From an uncultured Bacteroidales bacterium (GTDB taxonomy: Bacteria > Bacteroidota > Bacteroidia > Bacteroidales > P3), in the NCBI GenBank assembly GCA_947177845.1, contig CAMWVZ010000041.1, positions 1-7,963 of the forward strand: a DNA stretch of 7,963 nucleotides, given 5' to 3'. Of the stretch, positions 1-5,268 are shown in pieces. The stretch's first letter is position 1. Each line of letters starts with the position of its first letter. The notes beneath the pieces were generated by a model, which was not told the DNA's origin, did no database searches, and saw only the letters and a program-made list of their open reading frames with translations. A program made the translations under genes and the position numbers.

Positions 1-678
1 AATGTGGGTGCTTCGGGCGCGAAATCGGGCGTTTTACCGCATTTTGAATTACGCTCGGATAGTTGGGGCGGCGTGGATGTCACCGACCGTAATTTCTCGA
101 ATTTCGGCTATGCACGGCCAAGTTTCGGGCGCACCGAAGACGGCCGCCTGCTGTTGGCCTGCGGCAATGAAAACGGAGAGGTGTATCTCTACGACAGCAT
201 CGAAGAAAACGTGTCGGCAGGAATGTTCCGCTTTTTGGGAAAAGCTTCCGACACGGGCCGGCGCACAATTCGTGTAGGACTGCACGCATCTCCCTCTCTC
301 TACGACTTCGATAGCGACGGACGGTCCGAACTCGTTATCGGAAACCAGTGCGGTGGGCTGGAATATTTCGTCTCTTCGCAATGGACCACGGTCCGTCCCA
401 CGCCCGTTTCCACGGAGCCCTTGCTTCCTGTGTCCGTCTCTTCTTCCGTCTTGGCAAAAATCACACCAAATCCCTTTGTTTCACAACTCTTCATAGAAGC
501 TGAAAACGTATGCGGCTTTGATTTGTTCGATATGAAGGGAAAGCGTGTGCGGCAAGGGAAATTGCATGAGGGACGGAATACGCTGAACCTCGAAACCCTG
601 CCTGCGGGGCTCTACCTGCTGCATATTTCCGATAGGGAGGGCAGGGAGTCGCAAAAAGTAAAACTGATAAAACGATAG
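1..678 (+). CDS. Type IX-secreted FG-GAP/VCBS-like protein, C-terminal part (5' end outside window)
   Basis: The reading frame is open from the first base, so this is the last 225 residues of a longer protein whose start lies upstream. An in-frame GTG at base 4 is probably internal. Seen: residues 36-66 and 96-123 look like two beta-propeller blades of FG-GAP/VCBS type. The second contains YDFDSDGRSELVIG (101-114), with the alternating Asp pattern of a calcium-binding loop. A Pro/Ser/Thr-rich linker follows (about 128-150). Residues 153-225 are a type IX secretion sorting domain (type A): ITPNPF at 154-159, LFDMKGK at 175-181, LPAGLYLLHI at 200-209, and a basic end KVKLIKR. Family knowledge: such proteins cross the inner membrane by Sec and the outer membrane by the type IX system, where the C-terminal domain is removed and the protein is often attached to the surface. 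The ligand or enzymatic role is not visible. The wbqC-like gene begins 3 bases after the stop, suggesting one transcript. Confidence 0.88.
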   Translation, partial: NVGASGAKSGVLPHFELRSDSWGGVDVTDRNFSNFGYARPSFGRTEDGRLLLACGNENGEVYLYDSIEENVSAGMFRFLGKASDTGRRTIRVGLHASPSLYDFDSDGRSELVIGNQCGGLEYFVSSQWTTVRPTPVSTEPLLPVSVSSSVLAKITPNPFVSQLFIEAENVCGFDLFDMKGKRVRQGKLHEGRNTLNLETLPAGLYLLHISDREGRESQKVKLIKR

Positions 679-681
679 AGT

Positions 682-1308
682 ATGCTGCTGAGTCTGCCCA
701 CCGCCTATCTTCCTCCATTGGATTATTTCGCCGTCATGATGCAGTCGGACAGGTTCTTTATCGACGGAAACCGCCTGTGCAGCAAACAGACTTTTGCCAA
801 CCGTGCGCAAATCGTTACCTCGCAAGGCATTTTGAACCTTTCCGTGCCCTGCACCAAACCCAACGGACACCGTAGTTTAGACAACGAACTGATAGTCTGC
901 AATCTCGAAAAATGGCAGCGCGACCATTGGAGGGGCATCGTCACCGCCTACAATAAGTCACCCTATTTTCTCTATTATCGGGATGAATTGGAGATGTTCT
1001 ATAAGCAGAAACCGCAGAAATTAGTGGATTTCAATACCGCGCTCTTGGATTTCATCATCAGGAAACTGCACTTGCCCGTAACGCGCGTAAAAGATGCTTC
1101 GGTGTCTGCCGAGGCCGAAACCGTCATTCCTTTCGATTTCGGCCCCAAACAGCCCGAAAAATATCACATAAACCCTTATATGCAGACTTTTCCGTGCGAG
1201 GTTCCCCTTCACAACATCAGCATACTCGACCTTATGTTCAACCTTGGCCCGGAGGCCGTTGTGTTTTTACAACAAGGCCGTCCGGCACCCGGAACGCCCT
1301 TATTTTAA
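682..1308 (+). CDS. wbqC: WbqC family protein
   Basis: This 208-residue protein matches the WbqC-like family over its whole length. The N-terminus LSLPTAYLPPLDYF (3-16) corresponds to the family's Q/T-x-YLPxxxYF opening. Next come SDRFFID (22-28), KQTFANRAQI (35-44) and LNLSVP (51-56), and near the end NISILDLMFNLGPEA (178-192), a block I recognise from Bacteroidota members. Length is normal, and no signal peptide or membrane segment is visible, so it is probably cytoplasmic. The start is the first ATG, placed directly before the conserved opening motif. Family knowledge: wbqC was named from an O-antigen cluster, but the biochemical activity is not firmly established, so a role in surface polysaccharide synthesis is a weak assignment. 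The gene follows the type IX cargo gene by 3 bases. Its last 9 bases overlap the end of the convergent aminotransferase gene. Confidence 0.9.
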   Translation: MLLSLPTAYLPPLDYFAVMMQSDRFFIDGNRLCSKQTFANRAQIVTSQGILNLSVPCTKPNGHRSLDNELIVCNLEKWQRDHWRGIVTAYNKSPYFLYYRDELEMFYKQKPQKLVDFNTALLDFIIRKLHLPVTRVKDASVSAEAETVIPFDFGPKQPEKYHINPYMQTFPCEVPLHNISILDLMFNLGPEAVVFLQQGRPAPGTPLF

Positions 1309-2502
1309 TTTCGCAACCGCTTCCTTGATGCGGCGGGCGCTTTCCATAAGCTTGTCTTCGCTGGTGGCGTAGGAGATGCGGAAACTCTTGGGGTCGCCGA
1401 AGGAGTCGCCACCCACCAAAGCCACGTGAGCGTTGTCGAGCAGGAAGTTGGCGAAATCATCTCCGCAGGAAATGGTCTTGTCGCCGAATTTCTTACCAAT
1501 CAAACCCTCGATATTAGGGAAGATATAGAACGCACCGGTGGGCACATTTACCTTGAGCCCCGGAATTTCGCGCAACTTTTCAATCATCATGTCGCGACGC
1601 TTGCGGAATGTTTCCACCATGTGCTTGAGATCTTCGGATTTCTGCGGGTCTTGCAGCAAGGCGGCCACGGAAGCTTTCTGCGCGATAGAGGAGGCGGCCG
1701 AGGTCATCTGACCCTGAATTTTGCCACAGGCGGCCGCGATGTCCTTGGGCGCGGCGATGTAACCGATACGCCAGCCGGTCATGGCATAGCCCTTCGAAAC
1801 CCCGTTCATGATGATGACGCGGTCTTTGATTTCCTCGAATTGGGCAAGGCTTTCGAATTTGCTTTCAAACGTGATGAACTCGTAGATTTCGTCCGACAGG
1901 ATATATACGTCGGGGTGCTTGGCCAACACATCGGCCAAGGCCTTGAGTTCGTTGTAGCTGTAAACCGAGCCGGTGGGATTGCTGGGGCTGTTGAAAACCA
2001 CCAACTTGGTTTTAGGCGTGATAGCGGCTTCCAACTTTTCGGGCGTTACCTTGAAATCGTCTTCGATACCTGCCTGAACCAAAACGGGCACGCCTTCCAC
2101 AAACTTCACCATTTCGGGATACGAAACCCAAGCGGGACAGGGAATCACCACTTCGTCGCCGGGGTTCACCATAGCCAACAACACGTTGATAATGGCGTGC
2201 TTGCCACCGTTCGACACCACGATTTGGTCGGGCGAGTAGGTGAGTTTGTTGTCGCGGGTGAGTTTGGTGCAGATGGCCTTGCGGAGATCCAAGTAGCCGG
2301 GTACGGGAGGATAGTGGGTGAAATTGTTGTTGATGGCGTCGATACCGGCTTGTTTAATCACCATAGGCGTGTCGAAATCGGGTTCGCCCACGCTGAGGTT
2401 GATGACATCGATGCCTTGTTCTTGCATTTCGCGGCTCCGCTTGCTCATGGCCAAAGTGGCCGAAGGAGCCATTTCCAAAACACGTTTTGCTAATACGGAC
2501 AT
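1300..2502 (-). CDS. aspC: Class I PLP-dependent aminotransferase, aspartate aminotransferase type
   Basis: This is a complete 400-residue fold-type I aminotransferase. Seen in order: the N-terminal substrate loop LSVGEPDFDTP (36-46); VSNGGKHAI (97-104), the usual phosphate-binding region; NPTG at 175-178; SDEIYE at 203-208, with Asp204 for the pyridine nitrogen and Tyr207; the Schiff-base lysine Lys237 in GVSKGYAMTGWRIGY; Arg245 for the cofactor phosphate; and Arg375 in FRISYAT, which binds the substrate carboxylate. The pattern fits the I-gamma subgroup typified by Thermus aspartate aminotransferase. Expected reaction: L-aspartate + 2-oxoglutarate to oxaloacetate + glutamate, in the cytoplasm. 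Members of this subgroup can also use aromatic or prephenate-type substrates, so specificity is not certain. The start is the first ATG, giving the expected MSVLAKRV opening, with no clear ribosome-binding site. secG lies 83 bases upstream on the same strand, separated by a terminator-like hairpin. The gene end overlaps wbqC by 9 bases. Confidence 0.93.
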   Translation of the reverse strand: MSVLAKRVLEMAPSATLAMSKRSREMQEQGIDVINLSVGEPDFDTPMVIKQAGIDAINNNFTHYPPVPGYLDLRKAICTKLTRDNKLTYSPDQIVVSNGGKHAIINVLLAMVNPGDEVVIPCPAWVSYPEMVKFVEGVPVLVQAGIEDDFKVTPEKLEAAITPKTKLVVFNSPSNPTGSVYSYNELKALADVLAKHPDVYILSDEIYEFITFESKFESLAQFEEIKDRVIIMNGVSKGYAMTGWRIGYIAAPKDIAAACGKIQGQMTSAASSIAQKASVAALLQDPQKSEDLKHMVETFRKRRDMMIEKLREIPGLKVNVPTGAFYIFPNIEGLIGKKFGDKTISCGDDFANFLLDNAHVALVGGDSFGDPKSFRISYATSEDKLMESARRIKEAVAKLK

Positions 2503-2529
2503 AGAAGTAGGTTTTGTTATATACTACAA

Positions 2530-2556
2530 AAGAGACGCAGTTGGGCTACGTCTCTT
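2530..2556 (-). terminator. Terminator-like hairpin after secG
   Basis: AAGAGACG (2530-2537) and CGTCTCTT (2549-2556) form a perfect 8-bp inverted repeat around an 11-base loop. Read on the minus strand, the second arm runs into TTTT then GT. This fits a weak intrinsic terminator 30 bases beyond the secG stop and upstream of the aminotransferase start, so it could separate the two genes or allow partial read-through. The T run is short (4), so termination strength is uncertain. No exact TAnnTTTG promoter box lies between the hairpin and the aminotransferase start. Confidence 0.5.
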
Positions 2557-2585
2557 ATGAAATCTGAACGAAAGAAAGGCGGAGC

Positions 2586-2933
2586 CTATTCGGCGGGTGC
2601 CTCTTCGGGCAGAGCGGCTGTGCCGGTGGGAAGCGTGGTGGGCAACACCGATTCTTGGTCTACACTCAATTCGCTCTTAACCGCGTTTTCCGAACTCTGA
2701 CGGTTGGGAATGGCGTAGGAGGCAATCAAGCTGAGAACCAAAAGGACAATGGAGAGTACCCACGTGCCTTTTTCGAGGAAGTCGGCCGTTTTGCGCGCGC
2801 CCATGATTTGGTTGCCCTGTCCGCCGAAAGTGGAGGACAAGCCGCCACCTTTAGGGTTTTGAATCAATACAATGAGCCCCAAAAGTATACATACAATCAG
2901 AAGCAGGACCGAGATAAAAATATAAAATCCCAT
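2586..2933 (-). CDS. secG: SecG, preprotein translocase subunit
   Basis: This is a 115-residue inner-membrane protein with the SecG layout. The first membrane helix spans about residues 4-24. The conserved cytoplasmic loop QNPKGGGLSSTFGGQGNQIM (25-44) continues to GARKTADFLEKGTW (45-58), and a second helix covers about 58-75. SecG joins SecYE and helps SecA-driven export of unfolded proteins. After the second helix there is a hydrophilic tail of about 40 residues rich in Glu, Pro and Thr, ending EEAPAE. Tails of this kind occur in Bacteroidota SecG and are absent from the short Escherichia coli type. The start follows the stop of the TPR-like gene after 12 bases. AAGG in that gap, 7 bases before ATG, is one of the few plausible Shine-Dalgarno sites in the window. 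The two genes are very likely one transcript. Confidence 0.95.
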   Translation of the reverse strand: MGFYIFISVLLLIVCILLGLIVLIQNPKGGGLSSTFGGQGNQIMGARKTADFLEKGTWVLSIVLLVLSLIASYAIPNRQSSENAVKSELSVDQESVLPTTLPTGTAALPEEAPAE

Positions 2934-2945
2934 TTTAAAACCTTG

Positions 2946-3722
2946 TTATTTAATTGAATACTCCTTTCTTACCCTACGGATAAGGTTAGCAAAGTAACTA
3001 CTTTTTTCTGGAAATTTCAAGCCCAAACTTTCATAGACGGCAATAGCCTTTTCGGGAGCGCCGTTTTTGAGGTACATTTCGGCCAAAGTTTCGCTGCCGA
3101 TGCTGAAATCTTCGCGGTTGCTCCTGCCGGTGTCGGGGTCGAAGCGGGCGTAGTCGAAGCCTTCGTTGAGCGAAATGAGGTGTTCCTGCCCTTGCATGAA
3201 GCGGTCGATGATGGCGTCGGCCTGCCGGCGGTCGGTGTGTCGGGCGGGGCGTTCCTCTTGTTGGGGACGCAGGAAGTTCCGCAGTTTGTCTACGGGTTCT
3301 TCCTCTGTTACAGGGCGAAAACCAACTGCGGAGGCGGGGGCTTTCGGCATGGCCTCGGCTCTCGGTTGGGGCTTGCTGCTTTTGGGCAGGGCTTCGCTGC
3401 GGGGCGAAAATCCTTCTTCCTTGCGTCGGGGCAAACTGTCTTGAAAAGGCGAGAAATGCCCTTTGTTCTGCGGTGTGCGCGGGCTTTGCGGGGCGGTCTG
3501 AACCTGTTGCTTGAGCCTTGCGCGGTCGGGCACCGTGATAGCCGTGAAGGGCAGGGTGGACGAAAAGGTCTCCGCATCGCCGGTCTGTTTCAGGTTGAGC
3601 AGAAACATAAGGTGCGCATATTGACAATAAGGATAACGTGTCGTAAACTCCTTATAAGTCAAGAGACTGTCCGCGTTCAGTTCTTCGGGTCTCGCACAGA
3701 AGAGGCTTGTTTTTTTTGCCAT
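2946..3722 (-). CDS. Conserved Bacteroidota protein with C-terminal TPR-like repeat, upstream of secG
   Basis: This 258-residue protein has no signal peptide or membrane helix. The N-terminal part (about 1-70) contains EFTTRYPYCQYAHLMFLLNL (25-44) and AITVPDRARL (61-70), matching my recollection of a Bacteroidales family that precedes secG. Residues about 71-165 form a Pro/Lys/Arg/Gln-rich, low-complexity and probably disordered linker with a degenerate duplication (SEALPKSSK and AEAMPKAPA). The C-terminal part has IIDRFMQGQEHLI (171-183) and one TPR-like helical pair, ETLAEMYLKNGAPEKAIAVY (211-230) followed by ESLGLKFPEKSSYFANLI (231-248). A single TPR unit suggests a protein-protein contact. 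Position next to secG suggests a link to export, but this is inference and I do not know a proven function. The ATG at 3722 puts the family-like N-terminus in frame. A promoter box lies 8 bases before it. Confidence 0.8.
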   Translation of the reverse strand: MAKKTSLFCARPEELNADSLLTYKEFTTRYPYCQYAHLMFLLNLKQTGDAETFSSTLPFTAITVPDRARLKQQVQTAPQSPRTPQNKGHFSPFQDSLPRRKEEGFSPRSEALPKSSKPQPRAEAMPKAPASAVGFRPVTEEEPVDKLRNFLRPQQEERPARHTDRRQADAIIDRFMQGQEHLISLNEGFDYARFDPDTGRSNREDFSIGSETLAEMYLKNGAPEKAIAVYESLGLKFPEKSSYFANLIRRVRKEYSIK

Positions 3723-3730
3723 AACAGGGT

Positions 3731-3738
3731 CAAAGGTA
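3731..3738 (-). promoter_or_regulatory. Bacteroidota -7 promoter box for the TPR-like/secG genes
   Basis: On the minus strand TACCTTTG matches the Bacteroidota sigma-ABfr -7 consensus TAnnTTTG exactly. It lies in the 36-base gap between the metK stop and the TPR-like start, and its last base is 8 bases before the ATG. I see no convincing -33 TTG element at the usual distance. Initiation a few bases after the box would leave almost no 5' untranslated region, so the mRNA would be near-leaderless if this promoter is used. Confidence 0.5.
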
Positions 3739-3758
3739 CGAAAAGTCGGGCGCAGAGC

Positions 3759-5045
3759 CTATTTTACACCGAAAAGTTTGCGGAAGCGCGGCACCCAATC
3801 GGTTTTTTCCCAGCCGAAGAACTCCACTTTCTTGAAGTAACGTTCTTTCTTTCCGTTTTTTTTCACCGTGGTATCGGCATCGCGATAAAACACCTCCACT
3901 TCTTCGGTATAGGGCTTGCGGCCGAAATGTCCGTAGCTTGCGGTGGGTTTGAAAATGGGATTGCGCAGGCCGAATCGCTGCACAATGGCGTAGGGGCGCA
4001 GATCCACATTCTTCAGCAGGGTGCGGGCGATTTCGCCGTCGCTCATTGCAATGTGCGACGTATTATAAGTATTCACATACAAACCAACGGGTTGCGCCAC
4101 TCCGATGGCATAGGCCACCTGCACCATAGCGCGGTCGCACACGCCCGCCGCCACCAAATTCTTGGCCACATGGCGCATGGCGTAGGCCGCAGAACGGTCT
4201 ACCTTCGACGCGTCTTTTCCCGAAAACGCGCCCCCTCCATGCGAGGACATGCCGCCGTAGGTATCCACGATAATCTTGCGTCCCGTAAGGCCTGTATCGC
4301 CGTGCGGGCCGCCAATCACAAACTTTCCCGTGGGGTTTACATGGAGATTGTATTTCTTGTCGAAAAGTTTGCGATTGGCGGCCGAGAGCTTCTTCAATAC
4401 CGCCGGCAGCACAATTTCGCGCACGTCGCGGGTAATCTTTTCGAGCATTTTCTTTTCGGTGTCGAATTCGTCGTGCTGGCAAGAAATCACCAAGGTATCA
4501 ATGGCTTCTGCCTTGCCGTTGTCGTTGTAGCGCACCGTTACCTGACTTTTGGCATCGGGGCGCAGATAGGGCATCTTCTTGCCTTCGCGGCGGATGTTGT
4601 CCATTTCCTTCAAGATAGCGTGCGCCAGATAGATGGGCAACGGCATATAATCTTCGGTATCGCGGCAGGCATAGCCGAACATCATGCCTTGGTCGCCCGC
4701 GCCCTGTTCCTCTTCCTTCTTGCGTTCCACGCCTTGGTTGATGTCGGGCGACTGGCTGTGAATGGTGGAAATTACGCCGCACGAATTGCTTTCGAAACAA
4801 TATTCCCCTTTCGTGTAGCCTATTTGGCGGATAGTGTCGCGGGCGGTCTGCTGCACGTCTACCCAGCCGTGGGTCTTCACTTCACCCGCACATACCACCA
4901 AACCTGTGGTGACGAGGGTTTCGCAAGCCACCTTGGCATCGGGGTCCTGCCTCAGAAATTCGTCCAGCAGAGAATCGGAAATCGAGTCGGCTACTTTGTC
5001 GGGGTGTCCCGCCGACACGGATTCAGATGTAAATAAATACGACAT
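3759..5045 (-). CDS. metK: S-adenosylmethionine synthase MetK
   Basis: This 428-residue protein makes S-adenosylmethionine from methionine and ATP, releasing phosphate and diphosphate, in the cytoplasm. Seen: FTSESVSAGHPDK (5-17) with the ATP-binding His14, Asp16 and Lys17; the acidic residue Glu42 or its neighbourhood in ACETLVTTG; signature 1 GAGDQGMMFGYA (115-126); RPDAKSQVT (162-170), corresponding to the Asp/Lys pair of the active site; NPTGKFVIGGPHGDTGLTGR (237-256); DTYGG; and signature 2 GGGAFSGKD (270-278). Position 12 is Ala where many homologues have Glu (SEGHPDK). It is not one of the well-known catalytic residues. The protein is longer than the roughly 384-residue E. coli enzyme, mainly through a C-terminal stretch with a Lys-rich insert (395-407) and a WVPRFRKLF-type end, as in Bacteroidota MetK. 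It diverges from iorA, and the next gene downstream has its own promoter box. Confidence 0.97.
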   Translation of the reverse strand: MSYLFTSESVSAGHPDKVADSISDSLLDEFLRQDPDAKVACETLVTTGLVVCAGEVKTHGWVDVQQTARDTIRQIGYTKGEYCFESNSCGVISTIHSQSPDINQGVERKKEEEQGAGDQGMMFGYACRDTEDYMPLPIYLAHAILKEMDNIRREGKKMPYLRPDAKSQVTVRYNDNGKAEAIDTLVISCQHDEFDTEKKMLEKITRDVREIVLPAVLKKLSAANRKLFDKKYNLHVNPTGKFVIGGPHGDTGLTGRKIIVDTYGGMSSHGGGAFSGKDASKVDRSAAYAMRHVAKNLVAAGVCDRAMVQVAYAIGVAQPVGLYVNTYNTSHIAMSDGEIARTLLKNVDLRPYAIVQRFGLRNPIFKPTASYGHFGRKPYTEEVEVFYRDADTTVKKNGKKERYFKKVEFFGWEKTDWVPRFRKLFGVK

Positions 5046-5268
5046 GGCGTATACAATTTTAGTTCTTAAAGTGTTGTGAAATATGCGGAACGAAAGGCGC
5101 AGGAACGCGCGGTATCAAACCCCTTGAATGGGGCGAAAGGTTGCATTTTAGCCTTTTTTAACGTGGTTGCAAGCAGCCAAATCATTCCACACTTTCAGGG
5201 CGCGAAAATACAAAATTAATCGCAAAATTCCGTACATTCGCGTTTGGGAAATAATTAAAAGAACAGAT
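5046..5268. other. Divergent metK/iorA intergenic region with promoters and inverted repeats
   Basis: These 223 bases separate the metK and iorA start codons. On the minus strand TAATTTTG (5211-5218) is an exact TAnnTTTG match. If used for metK it would give a leader of roughly 160 bases. A one-mismatch box TAAAATTG (5054-5061, minus) lies close to the metK ATG and is an alternative. On the plus strand TACATTCG (5233-5240) is a one-mismatch box that would give iorA a short leader. No -33 element is convincing for any of them. Between them lie four inverted repeats: GCGC/GCGC (5097-5110), CCCC/GGGG (5120-5133), AAAGGT/GCCTTT (5136-5156, followed by T) and GGTTG/CAGCC (5165-5178). Short direct repeats also occur: GGAACG at 5087 and 5102, CGAAAGG at 5091 and 5134, GGTTGCA at 5139 and 5165. 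I see no tRNA or recognisable SAM riboswitch. Confidence 0.6.
5136..5159 (+). terminator. Terminator-like hairpin inside the divergent intergenic region
   Basis: AAAGGT (5136-5141) pairs with GCCTTT (5151-5156), counting one T·G wobble, around a 9-base loop. The T run covers 5154-5159. The wobble makes pairing better on the plus strand than on the minus strand, where it becomes a C/A mismatch. No upstream plus-strand gene needs a terminator here. It would have to be an attenuator in an iorA leader, the end of a small RNA, or simply chance. The GC content of the stem is low, so the call is tentative. Confidence 0.3.

Noticed and set aside
2..277. Start codons near the left edge (ATG at 2 in another frame, GTG at 4 in frame) as gene starts
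   Set aside because: The frame at 1-678 is open to the window edge and begins within a beta-propeller-like region, so it is a truncated gene. The ATG frame is a short shadow.
1426..2493. Plus-strand open frame of 355 codons opposite the aminotransferase
   Set aside because: It runs through the whole length of a clear class I aminotransferase and shows no domain of its own.
3390..3480. Degenerate repeat in the TPR-like gene as a tandem DNA repeat or mobile element remnant
   Set aside because: The similarity is at protein level within a low-complexity linker. There are no exact DNA repeats or terminal inverted repeats.
3180..5036. A very long plus-strand open frame (618 codons) opposite metK and the TPR-like gene
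   Set aside because: Its translation resembles no family I know, while the opposite strand encodes an unmistakable MetK. Long antisense frames arise from the codon bias of the real gene.
5167..5268. Upstream in-frame extension of iorA from a GTG
   Set aside because: The 34 added residues are basic and unlike the family N-terminus. The extension starts in the hairpin-rich region and would cover the likely iorA promoter. The ATG at 5269 begins the conserved domain.
5046..5268. A known SAM riboswitch in front of metK
   Set aside because: I could not match the conserved cores of SAM-I, SAM-II or other SAM classes on either strand. Only unspecific small hairpins are visible.
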